Both the position numbers and the translations under genes were made by a program. The notes below the pieces were generated by a model. It was not told where the DNA came from and ran no database searches. It was given only the letters and a program-made list of their open reading frames with translations. Source: JACKLD01 sp049297695 (GTDB lineage Bacteria; Pseudomonadota; Alphaproteobacteria; UBA2136; UBA6156). From it: a DNA stretch of 14,365 bases. The stretch covers positions 1 to 14,365 of the forward strand of contig JBAQUT010000063.1 in the NCBI GenBank assembly GCA_049297695.1. Direction: 5' to 3'. Of the stretch, positions 1 to 6,766 are shown one piece after another. Within the stretch, counting starts at the first letter, position 1, and every line of letters begins with the position of its first letter.

Positions 1-50
1 GTTGAGGGGGTATCTGGGGTGGGTGGGGTGGCCGAAGGAGTGGAGGGGGT

Positions 51-74
51 ATTAAAAAGCCCCTTGCGGGGCTT
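51..74 (-). terminator. Intrinsic terminator of the Nudix-like gene
   Basis: On the - strand a perfect 7-bp stem (AAGCCCC/GGGGCTT, 57-63 with 68-74) with a 4-base loop is followed by a run of T (TTTTT, then AAT). It begins three bases after the stop codon of the - strand gene at 78-1028, where a rho-independent terminator for that gene would be expected. The + strand side has no T-run, so it should act in one direction only. Confidence 0.85.
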
Positions 75-77
75 GGG

Positions 78-1028
78 TTAGCGGGAGGGTTGTGTTTGTT
101 CTTGGTAGGAATGATATAACGCTTCAATCATTTTTACGGTAAGAGTTGATGGGATGCGGGGGTCTTTGAAAGGAGTGAAATCAATGTCGGTTCCTACCGC
201 GTTGTCGTGGATGGATGTGCCCATGGTGCCAAGGTATTCGCCACCTTCGGCACCGATGCTTGGGACTTCCCAAACTTCAATGGTTTCGGCAGAAAAGGCT
301 TGAGACGAGGTGTTTTGGAACGAGATGCGGGTGCGGTACACTTTCCCATCAACCGTGATATCGGGGAGGACGGTGCCTTGGGGTGCGGATGCCGTTTTCT
401 GGGCTGCTTGTAATTTTTTGAGGCGTATGGCTCGTAAGAGTTCTTTTTCGTCTGCTGTAACAGCCATAAGTTCGCCGCGCATGGCTTCCATATTTGCTTT
501 TTCTCGGCTGGGAAGGGCGTGAGATAGCTCTACCAAGGCTTCGCGCAAACCAGGTGTTTGGAGGGAGGTTCCAGCTTGATGGGCTAAGAAATCGTTGACT
601 TGGGAGGCTGTGGTAAAGCTAGCCTCGGTAAACATGCCGTTTTCGATGTAAGTCGGAAGGTCGCGGAGTGGAATGATGGCTGTACTGCCTTCACCACAGT
701 GAAATTCTGGGGTTGAGGTAAGGGTATCTAGGACAAAGACAGTATTGATGGATTTATCGGTTTCTACGGGGGAGCCGAGGGGCACGACTTGGGAAGGGTT
801 TACCGTTATGCCTAATTCTTCACGGCCGCCACGGATGACGGCATCCAGAAGGGTAGTGTCGGTAGGTTTGCGGTGTTCGCCAATGAGAGAAGCTTTGTGG
901 GCGCTGGCAACGGGCTTGCCTTGAGGTGTTAAGAGGCCTCGTTGTTGACCAAAAATAGCAAATTCTGGTCCATTTCCCCGATTGATGGTACCCATGACGA
1001 GCAAAGTAGCGACTTCGCGTTTGGACAT
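78..1028 (-). CDS. Nudix-like protein with degenerate box and extra C-terminal domain
   Basis: A 316-residue protein. Residues 1-150 look like a Nudix hydrolase fold: a first strand ATLLVMGT (7-14), a helix segment ending in RGGREELGI (66-74) that fits the second half of the Nudix box, and a VFVLDTL strand (97-103). R66, E70 and E71 are present. The first glutamate of the box is missing, the RE pair reads RG, and the glycine-rich start of the box is poor, so pyrophosphohydrolase activity is uncertain. Residues 160-210 are charged and helical. Residues 220-316 form an unrecognised domain with alternating strands. No signal peptide or membrane segment is seen, so it is probably cytoplasmic. The ATG is well supported: GGGAG lies 8 bases upstream. 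The gene follows wecB on the same strand with a 49-bp gap, has its own strong promoter and ends at a terminator. The Nudix assignment is an inference from partial motifs; no substrate can be named. Confidence 0.6.
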   Translation of the reverse strand: MSKREVATLLVMGTINRGNGPEFAIFGQQRGLLTPQGKPVASAHKASLIGEHRKPTDTTLLDAVIRGGREELGITVNPSQVVPLGSPVETDKSINTVFVLDTLTSTPEFHCGEGSTAIIPLRDLPTYIENGMFTEASFTTASQVNDFLAHQAGTSLQTPGLREALVELSHALPSREKANMEAMRGELMAVTADEKELLRAIRLKKLQAAQKTASAPQGTVLPDITVDGKVYRTRISFQNTSSQAFSAETIEVWEVPSIGAEGGEYLGTMGTSIHDNAVGTDIDFTPFKDPRIPSTLTVKMIEALYHSYQEQTQPSR

Positions 1029-1052
1029 GATTGAATCTCCCTTTGCACGAGA

Positions 1053-1081
1053 ATATTAAGTATACATTCAGGATTTGTCAA
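1053..1081 (-). promoter_or_regulatory. Near-consensus sigma70-type promoter for the Nudix-like gene
   Basis: Read on the - strand: TTGACA (1081-1076), a 17-base spacer, then TAATAT (1058-1053). This is a perfect -35, a 5/6 -10 and optimal spacing. The predicted transcription start near 1046 gives a leader of about 18 bases carrying the GGGAG ribosome site. The -35 overlaps the wecB stop codon TGA (1080-1078), so the promoter is embedded in the end of the upstream gene. Confidence 0.75.
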
Positions 1082-2274
1082 GCGGCTTTGAGGGTGGGGG
1101 AGAAGGTGTTGGCATCCACTGCTTCGCCGTGGAGGAGGTTGAGGATGCGGGTGGTGGCGTGGCCATCGCCGTAGGGGTTGGCAATGTTGGACATGGCGGC
1201 GTAGGTGGCGGGGTTATCCAGCAAATCCACCGCGTTGGAAATGATGGCTTCGGCGTTGGTGCCTACTAGGCGGAGAGCGCCTGCGGTGACGGCTTCCGGC
1301 CGTTCTGTCACGTCGCGCATCACCAGCACGGGTTTGTGCAGGCTGGGGGCTTCTTCTTGCACGCCGCCGCTGTCGGTAAGGATAAAAAAGCTGTGCTGCA
1401 TGAGGTTGACGAAGTCTTCGTAGGGTTGGGGTTCACACAGGATAACGTTGGGGATGTTGCCCAGCTGGCTCATGACGGGGCCGCGTACGTGCTGGTTGAG
1501 GTGCACGGGGTACACGAGGTTGATGTGGGGGTAACGTGTGGCGAGGGTTTGGATGGCTTGGATGATATGCTGGAAGCCTTCGCCGTAGTTCTCCCGCCGG
1601 TGGCCCGTGATGAGGATGTAGGGTTTGCCCGTGGGGATACCTGCGGGTAGGGGGCGTGGGTTGGCCTTGAGGCGGGCGGTGGTGAGGTGCAGGGCATCGA
1701 TGCCGGTGTTGCCGGTGATGAAGACGTTTTCGGTGATGTTTTCGGCAAACAAGGCTTCCGCCGCCGTGGCGGTGGGGGCAAAGTGCCAGTGGGCCATGTG
1801 GCCGATGAGTTTGCGGTTTACCTCTTCGGGGAAGGGGGCGTAGTTGTTGCCGGTGCGAAGCCCGGCCTCAATGTGCGCAATTTGGCAGGTGTGGCGGCCG
1901 TGGGCGGTATCGACTTCGTTCCGCACGTAGTAATCGTACGCGTAATAGGCGTTGAGGGCGGCGATGAAGGCGGTGGTGGTATCGCCTTGCACCATCATCA
2001 CGTCGGGTTTTTCGGCCTCCAACAAGGTATGCAGGCCGCTGAGGAGTTTGCCCGACAGGAAGGCCAGTGGTTGCTTGGGCGCCATGACATCCAGCGTGTG
2101 GTGGGGTTTGATGCCGAACCATTCCATCATGGGCAGGGCCATATCTTTGTGTTGGCCTGAAAACACGGTGCAGAGGTGGTAGCGGGGGTCGGCCTCCAGC
2201 GCCAGCACGAGGGGGGCGAGTTTGATGACTTCGGGGCGAGTGCCCAAGACGACCATGACTTTTTTTGGCTTCAT
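1078..2274 (-). CDS. wecB: UDP-N-acetylglucosamine 2-epimerase (non-hydrolysing)
   Basis: Interconverts UDP-GlcNAc and UDP-ManNAc in the cytoplasm, supplying ManNAc-type sugars for surface polysaccharide. With the start at 2274 it is 398 residues, slightly longer than the family's usual 370-380. Family hallmarks appear in order: GTRPEVIKLAPL (11-22), SGQHKDM (39-45), VQGDTTTA (95-102), HIEAGLRTG (134-142), PFPEEVNRKL (147-156), TGHRRENYGEG (223-233) and LTDSGGVQEEAP (299-310). D98, E136, E150 and H225 align with the catalytic Asp95, Glu117, Glu131 and His213 I recall for E. coli WecB. An insertion of about 16 residues lies between D98 and E136. The reading frame stays open upstream to an ATG at 2418, but those 48 residues have no family counterpart and cover AT-rich promoter-like DNA, so the ATG at 2274 (MKPKKVMVVLGTRPE) is chosen. 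It has no clear Shine-Dalgarno. No terminator separates it from the next gene, so read-through is likely. Confidence 0.93.
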   Translation of the reverse strand: MKPKKVMVVLGTRPEVIKLAPLVLALEADPRYHLCTVFSGQHKDMALPMMEWFGIKPHHTLDVMAPKQPLAFLSGKLLSGLHTLLEAEKPDVMMVQGDTTTAFIAALNAYYAYDYYVRNEVDTAHGRHTCQIAHIEAGLRTGNNYAPFPEEVNRKLIGHMAHWHFAPTATAAEALFAENITENVFITGNTGIDALHLTTARLKANPRPLPAGIPTGKPYILITGHRRENYGEGFQHIIQAIQTLATRYPHINLVYPVHLNQHVRGPVMSQLGNIPNVILCEPQPYEDFVNLMQHSFFILTDSGGVQEEAPSLHKPVLVMRDVTERPEAVTAGALRLVGTNAEAIISNAVDLLDNPATYAAMSNIANPYGDGHATTRILNLLHGEAVDANTFSPTLKAA

Positions 2275-2499
2275 GACATGTGATTTAGGCCATGAGGATG
2301 GAGGTTGCAAGTGTATATTGTGGCTGATTTTGCGAGTATACAGCGTATAGTGTATGGAATATGGTTGGTTTTGGGCGGTTTTGTGCCGTTTGGGGAACAG
2401 GTGGCGGTGGTTAAGCAACGGGCGGGGTTGGGGTTTGGGTGAGGGTGAGGCAGGATGTGTCAGCCACTACGGTGGCCAACGGTATAAGAAGATTGGATT
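2275..2499. promoter_or_regulatory. Divergent intergenic region between wecB and the fibre gene
   Basis: This 225-bp region must hold the start signals for wecB (- strand) and the fibre gene (+ strand). Bases 2310-2365 are AT-rich with several -10-like hexamers on both strands (TATAGT at 2346-2351 on +, TATACT at 2340-2335 on -), but I cannot pair them with a convincing -35 at 16-18 bases. Bases 2463-2476 form a 5-bp hairpin with a TACG tetraloop (GCCAC-TACG-GTGGC), 23 bases before the fibre ATG. No operator is recognised. Confidence 0.4.
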
Positions 2500-5400
2500 A
2501 TGACGCCGAAGAGAACTTTCGGATGGAAGGCAGGGCTGTTGGCCTTGCTGGTGGCGTTGGTGGTGGTGGAGCCGGTGGTGGCGCAAGATGTGTTTTTCAC
2601 CCAAAGCGGTGGGCGGGGACTACAAAATGCCAAAAGCAATGCCCGCATTAGCAAGGTTGAGACCGATGTGGGGGTGATTCAGGATGACTTGAAGACCATT
2701 CAGCCCTTTGCCCGCCGCGAGATACCGAGCTGTGACAGCACGGGGGCCAAGTTGTTGTGGCGCCGCGACAATTGGAGTTGTGACGACGAAACCGACCCCA
2801 CCGTACAACCCTTTGCTAAAAAAGCGTTGCCAAGTTGTGGGGCTGGGCAGATTTTGGCTGCATCCGGCAGTGATTTTAGTTGCGCCAACAGTGGGTTTTT
2901 GAGTGCGGAAAGTGACCCTACGGTACAAGGGTTTGCCAAGGCGGCCTTGCCCAGCTGTAGCAGTGGCAGCGTGTTGAGTGCGGTGAACGGAGCTTTGAAG
3001 TGTGTGAGTGACAACGCCGGGTTGACGGCGGAAACCGACCCTTTGGTGCATGATTTTGCCCGCACCACTACGGCGACCATTGAAAACTGTGACTCCGGCG
3101 AAGTGTTAAAAATGACTAACGACCGTTTGGAGTGCGTGGCCGACCAAGGAATTACGGCGGAAACCGACCCTCGTGTGCAGGCCTTTGCACGGAACGATAC
3201 CACGGGAGCCACATTGACGGCGTGTACGAGTGGCCAGGTTGTGGTTTCGGAGTTAAGTGGCAGCAACGTGGTGTTGAAGTGCAAAGATGGTGGCACGGCG
3301 CTGGCCAGCGTACTTTCGGCCCAGACGTTGGCAGGGTTGGCCGATGTGGTCATGAGCGGGCCTGCCAGTGACGATGTGTTGCGGTTTAACGGCACCAAGT
3401 GGGAAAACAGCAGCGATAAGATTGGCACCACCACCGATACCAAATGGTGTTACTTTAGCAGCAACAACATTGTGTGTGACCGCAACGTGCCGGCCCCCAT
3501 GCCGGCGGCGGCATGTACGGCCAGTGAGATTATCAGCTGGGATGGAACAAGTTGGAGTTGTGTGGCTATTAGCAGTGCTGTGGGTGGCGCTTTGGCATTG
3601 GACGATTTGAACGACGTGAGCATTACCACGCCGATATCCGGCCAAGGTTTAACCTACACCGGCAGCGGTTGGGAAAACGGGTATGACACCCGTGTTGCCC
3701 AAGGCAACAGCGACGTGCGCGTGGTGGATGGTGGCACAGGTGCCGTGCAAACTGTGGTGGATAACGGTGCCGTGATGACGGCTTTTGCCAACATGGTGGG
3801 AATTAACACCACCAGCCCCAATGCTTCGTTGGATGTGGTGGGGTTGGTATCGGCCACCGCGTTTAACACCAGTGGCTACGTGAACGCCGCGTTGGTGCAA
3901 GGGGCTGTGGTGAGTGCGAGCCAAATTCATACCAGTGGAACGGTTGTGGGAGGTGAGCTTCGGAGCGTGAGTGATACCTATGTGGGCCAAGATTTGTACG
4001 TAAGCCGTAATCTGTACGTGAGTGGAAGCCAAAGTATTGACGGTGTGATGTTTGCGAATGGCGGGGTGAGCGCGAGCGGAGTTATTAGTGCAACACGATT
4101 TGCAGGAGATGGGAGTGGTTTGACAGGAGTTGTGGCAAGTAGCGTGGATAAAGTGATTAGCGGCACGACACGGATTGATTTGATGGAAAATGGAAATATC
4201 CGCTTTACTACGGCAGGTGTGGAGCGGGCCGTGCTGACCAGCACTGGGCGTTTGGACGTGAACGGGGATGTGAGTGCCACCAACATATCGGCTATGATGT
4301 TTGATGCCACCCGCAACGGCACCGTGAGCGCGACGTATGGGTACTTTGGCAACGTGAGCTCCAGCAGCTACAGCGGCAACGGCAGCGGGTTGACGGGTGT
4401 GACCGCGAACGCCATGAGCTGGTTCGGGCTAACCAACGTACCGAACCCTGTTACCTACATCAGCGACAGCGCCTTGACGGCGGCGGAAGTGACCCAGCTG
4501 GAGAACATCGGCACCAGCGTGCTGCCCGCCAGCGTGTGGGGCAACCTTGCCTACTTGAACCAGAGTGTGAGTACGACCAGCGCCCCCACGTTCGCGGGGC
4601 TGACGCTGAACGGGGATGTGACCGCCCTTGGCCGTTACATGAACCTGCAGTCGGGCGGGTTGATTAGTGCGACGACGGGGAACTTCGGGACCATCTCGGC
4701 CACCGACGTGCACATTATGGGCAACCTGTACGTGAGCGGCAGCCAGAACATTGATGGCGTGCTGTTTGCGAACGGTGGGGTTCAGGCCACCGGCGCCGTG
4801 ACGGGGCCCCTTGTGAGCGTGACCACCGTGAACGCCCAGTATGCCAGCTTCACCACCCTTCATGCCGGGAACCTGAGCGGTGACCTGAGCTGGTACAGCC
4901 TGACCAACGTGCCTGCCCAAGTGCAGGAAGTGAGTGACAGCGGGGCGATCAGCATGGTGGGGATCTCCGCCACCAACATCAGCGTGACCGCCGCCTTGAC
5001 CGCGAACACCTTGACCGCGCCCAACGGGACCATCAACAGCCTGAGCAGCAACGCCATCGGGGCGAACATCGTGAGCAGCAGCAACATCAGCGCCACCTAC
5101 GTGGATGCCACCCGCAACGGCACCGTGAGCGCGACGTATGGGTACTTTGGCAACGTGAGCTCCAGCAGCTACAGCGGCAACGGCAGCGGGTTGACGGGTG
5201 TGACGGCTAGCAGCGTGGCATGGAACAATGTGACGGCCAAGCCCGCAAGTATTGTGAGTTTGAGCACAGGTTTGACGGTGGGGTTGGCGGTGAACGATGT
5301 GGTGTATTTTGATGGAACAGATTACCAGACCACCAGCGCCACCACATTGCTGGGGTTGGGGACCATGGCTTACCAGAACAGCAATGCGGTGGCCATTATG

Positions 5401-5988
5401 GGGGGGAGTATCAACACTGCTAGCCTTCTTTCAGGCACACAAATTTACGGCTATTACGCCAGTTTTACCACGGCCAGCATTGGCGGGTTGGGGGTTGGGA
5501 ATATCAACGCCAGTGGGTTGATTGCAACAGCACGGGTGAGTGCGACGAACGACATAAATACCTATTACCTTTCAGCCACCACAGCATTTTTGGGGAATGT
5601 GACATCGGGTTTGGTGAGTTCGACGGCCGTAAACGGTTACTATGCCAGTTTTACGACGGCAGGCGTGGGTGGGCTAACCGCGAGCGGGATTGTGACGGCT
5701 TCAACCTTTGAAGGGGATGGTAGCCGCTTGACGGGGATTACGTTGGGATCAGGGGCCATAACGGCTGCGGGGAACTCTGGCGAGCTACAAATAAAAGCTA
5801 ACGACGCTACGTTGGGGGCCAGCAGCACCTTGGTATGGCAGAGCGGGTTGTATGCCGAGCCGAATTTGAAGGTGGTGGGGACGATTCAGGTAGCGGGTAC
5901 GGATGACGCGGAGGCGTGTGTTGCGGGTAAGTTTGGCACGATACGGATGAACCCCACGACAGGGGCGATGGAAGTGTGCCGGCAGTAA
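2500..5988 (+). CDS. Secreted fibre-like repetitive protein (tail-fibre/adhesin type)
   Basis: A 1162-residue protein. Residues 1-29 are a Sec signal peptide: basic MTPKR, a hydrophobic core, then VVA just before Q29. Residues 43-68 could form a short coiled coil. Residues 67-262 hold five units of about 40 residues with the theme ETDPxVQxFAxxxLPSC, each bracketed by two cysteines (78/94, 113/128, 153/168, 197/212, 242/261). Two LxDLxDV...W-E-N modules follow (278-302, 366-392). Residues 400-1080 are Ser/Thr/Gly/Ala/Asn-rich with recurring SATxx, NLYVSGSQxIDGV (504-516, 742-754) and GxGSGLTGV (536-544, 627-634, 894-901, 1072-1080) motifs typical of trimeric phage tail-fibre shafts. The C-terminal 30 residues carry a cysteine pair (1140, 1160) around GTIRMNPTTGAMEVC. 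There is no S74 chaperone peptidase, LPxTG or autotransporter barrel. No phage genes are nearby, so I favour a cellular surface fibre or adhesin; function and binding target are unknown. The ribosome site is weak (AGAAGA). The stop codon lies inside a palindrome. Confidence 0.8.
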   Translation: MTPKRTFGWKAGLLALLVALVVVEPVVAQDVFFTQSGGRGLQNAKSNARISKVETDVGVIQDDLKTIQPFARREIPSCDSTGAKLLWRRDNWSCDDETDPTVQPFAKKALPSCGAGQILAASGSDFSCANSGFLSAESDPTVQGFAKAALPSCSSGSVLSAVNGALKCVSDNAGLTAETDPLVHDFARTTTATIENCDSGEVLKMTNDRLECVADQGITAETDPRVQAFARNDTTGATLTACTSGQVVVSELSGSNVVLKCKDGGTALASVLSAQTLAGLADVVMSGPASDDVLRFNGTKWENSSDKIGTTTDTKWCYFSSNNIVCDRNVPAPMPAAACTASEIISWDGTSWSCVAISSAVGGALALDDLNDVSITTPISGQGLTYTGSGWENGYDTRVAQGNSDVRVVDGGTGAVQTVVDNGAVMTAFANMVGINTTSPNASLDVVGLVSATAFNTSGYVNAALVQGAVVSASQIHTSGTVVGGELRSVSDTYVGQDLYVSRNLYVSGSQSIDGVMFANGGVSASGVISATRFAGDGSGLTGVVASSVDKVISGTTRIDLMENGNIRFTTAGVERAVLTSTGRLDVNGDVSATNISAMMFDATRNGTVSATYGYFGNVSSSSYSGNGSGLTGVTANAMSWFGLTNVPNPVTYISDSALTAAEVTQLENIGTSVLPASVWGNLAYLNQSVSTTSAPTFAGLTLNGDVTALGRYMNLQSGGLISATTGNFGTISATDVHIMGNLYVSGSQNIDGVLFANGGVQATGAVTGPLVSVTTVNAQYASFTTLHAGNLSGDLSWYSLTNVPAQVQEVSDSGAISMVGISATNISVTAALTANTLTAPNGTINSLSSNAIGANIVSSSNISATYVDATRNGTVSATYGYFGNVSSSSYSGNGSGLTGVTASSVAWNNVTAKPASIVSLSTGLTVGLAVNDVVYFDGTDYQTTSATTLLGLGTMAYQNSNAVAIMGGSINTASLLSGTQIYGYYASFTTASIGGLGVGNINASGLIATARVSATNDINTYYLSATTAFLGNVTSGLVSSTAVNGYYASFTTAGVGGLTASGIVTASTFEGDGSRLTGITLGSGAITAAGNSGELQIKANDATLGASSTLVWQSGLYAEPNLKVVGTIQVAGTDDAEACVAGKFGTIRMNPTTGAMEVCRQ
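4303..4403 (+). repeat. 101-bp direct repeat, copy 1 (in fibre gene)
   Basis: Base-for-base identical to 5104-5204, starting GATGCCACCCGCAACGGC and ending GGGTTGACGGGTGTGAC. The offset is 801 bp (267 codons), so recombination between copies would delete or duplicate 267 residues in frame. It encodes DATRNGTVSATYGYFGN and the following SSSYSGNGSGLTGV. Identity at synonymous positions implies recent duplication or gene conversion, because other protein-level repeats in the gene have diverged codons. Confidence 0.97.
5104..5204 (+). repeat. 101-bp direct repeat, copy 2 (in fibre gene)
   Basis: Identical to 4303-4403. The 700 bp between the copies is GC-richer and uses CTG for leucine, whereas the sequence after copy 2 uses almost only TTG. 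Copy 2 therefore marks the right border of a compositionally distinct block. Confidence 0.97.
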
Positions 5989-6135
5989 AAAGTTGTTTTT
6001 AATCTCAATCAAGAGGCGGCCTTTGAGTTTATTTCGGCTTTCGCGGTTCGCATGTACCGCCCCGTACATTTGCGCTTCCACGATCCTCTATAAATTCAAA
6101 TCCCATCCTCTTGCTTGGATTGAAAACAACTTTTT
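5987..6135. repeat. Large imperfect palindrome A, GTAC-centred
   Basis: An inverted repeat of about 149 bp. Outer arms AAAAAGTTGTTTT (5987-5999) pair perfectly with 6123-6135. Further in, AATC (6001-6004) pairs with 6118-6121, CAAGAGG (6010-6016) with 6107-6113, and 11 bases (6022-6032) with 6090-6100 with one G-T pair. The centre is ATGTAC-CGCCCC-GTACAT (6052-6069). It overlaps the TAA stop of the fibre gene. As RNA it would be a long hairpin followed by a short T-run, so it could also end transcription. It may be a non-autonomous or REP-like intergenic element; origin unknown. Confidence 0.85.
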
Positions 6136-6202
6136 AAATCTATAAATATGTTTTTGATTTTTTCAGCCTTACGGAGTGCTTACGGGGGTGCGGGATGGGG
6201 GC

Positions 6203-6231
6203 TTGACGGGGTGGGAGGTTGGGGAGATGAT
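6203..6231 (+). promoter_or_regulatory. Probable promoter of the 17-kDa family lipoprotein gene
   Basis: TTGACG (6203-6208) and GATGAT (6226-6231) are separated by 17 bases, matching the sigma70 consensus at 5/6 and 4/6. Transcription would start near 6238, about 50 bases before the ATG at 6288. Copies of CTTACGG at 6168-6174 and 6179-6185 and its inverse CCGTAAG at 6234-6240 flank this promoter and may be a regulator site. Confidence 0.5.
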
Positions 6232-6273
6232 GCCCGTAAGGTTGGATGCAACTTGGCATTTGGCCGTAACAGC

Positions 6274-6279
6274 AAAGGA
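6274..6279 (+). promoter_or_regulatory. Ribosome binding site fixing the lipoprotein start
   Basis: AAAGGA lies 8 bases before the ATG at 6288. The frame also offers TTG at 6282 (only 2 bases away) and ATG at 6294 (14 bases away). Spacing selects 6288, giving the N-terminus MRMQILTG. Confidence 0.7.
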
Positions 6280-6287
6280 TTTTGACC

Positions 6288-6761
6288 ATGCGTATGCAAA
6301 TTTTAACGGGTGTGATGGTGGCTGCTTTGGGTCTTTCGGCCTGTACCGAAACAGGCCAGTTTGACGGCCAAACCGCCGCCCCTGTGATGGGTGGTGTAGT
6401 AGGTGGTTTGTTGGGGAGCCAGTTTGGCGAAGGCAGTGGCAAAACCGTGATGGCTGTGGCTGGCGCCTTGGCCGGTGCCTGGGCCGGTAGCGCCATTGCC
6501 AAGGGCATGACCGCCCAAGACCAGCGTTATTACGATAACGCGGCTTACCAAGCCCAAAGCGCGCCTGTGGGCAAAACCATTACGTGGTATAACCCCGACA
6601 GCGGTGCTCAAGGAAGCATTACACCCACCCGCGTGGGCCAAACGGATTCCGGCGATAGTTGCCGCGAGTTCCAACAAACCATCACCATTGGTGGCAAAAC
6701 CGAAAAGGCTTACGGCACGGCGTGCAAACAGCCCAATGGTAGCTGGAAGGTGATGAACTAA
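6288..6761 (+). CDS. 17-kDa surface antigen family outer-membrane lipoprotein
   Basis: A 157-residue lipoprotein. The signal peptide ends in a lipobox L16-S17-A18-C19; C19 would be lipidated. Position +2 is Thr, not Asp, so sorting to the outer membrane is expected. Residues 33-73 are a glycine zipper (GGVVGGLLGS, then AGALAGAWAGSAIA) that probably forms a membrane-associated helical hairpin. Residues 97-157 form the conserved C-terminal domain: TWYNPDSGAQGSITPTR, CREFQQTITIGGKTEKAYG, then TACKQPNGSWKV, with two further cysteines (C125, C146). This domain is typical of the Rickettsia 17-kDa antigen family, common in Alphaproteobacteria. The molecular role is not established for most members; envelope integrity is often suggested. 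It stands alone with its own promoter, lies between two large palindromes and ends at a terminator 165 bp downstream. Confidence 0.92.
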   Translation: MRMQILTGVMVAALGLSACTETGQFDGQTAAPVMGGVVGGLLGSQFGEGSGKTVMAVAGALAGAWAGSAIAKGMTAQDQRYYDNAAYQAQSAPVGKTITWYNPDSGAQGSITPTRVGQTDSGDSCREFQQTITIGGKTEKAYGTACKQPNGSWKVMN

Positions 6762-6766
6762 ATCTA

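Noticed and set aside
1..78. Possible 3' end of a + strand gene (open frame VEGVSGVGG... to a stop at 79-81)
   Set aside because: Only 26 codons of Gly/Val-rich low-complexity translation and the frame crosses the terminator stem. It cannot be told from chance in G-rich DNA.
2275..2418. 48-codon N-terminal extension of wecB to an ATG at 2418
   Set aside because: The extension has no similarity to the family N-terminus, covers AT-rich promoter-like DNA and lacks a ribosome site. The family start GTRPE follows directly from ATG 2274.
2346..2488. Specific promoter for the fibre gene (TATAGT at 2346 or TATAAG at 2483)
   Set aside because: Neither has a convincing -35 at 16-18 bases. The best partner for TATAAG is TGTCAG at 19 bases, and TATAAG lies too close to the ATG.
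2698..5204. CRISPR-like or tandem satellite array in the fibre gene
   Set aside because: The repeats are coding, vary in spacing and, apart from the two 101-bp copies, are diverged at DNA level. There are no regular spacers.
2500..5988. Prophage tail-fibre gene
   Set aside because: The protein has a Sec signal peptide and no phage structural, chaperone or lysis genes are in the window. Phage fibres are normally made without export signals.
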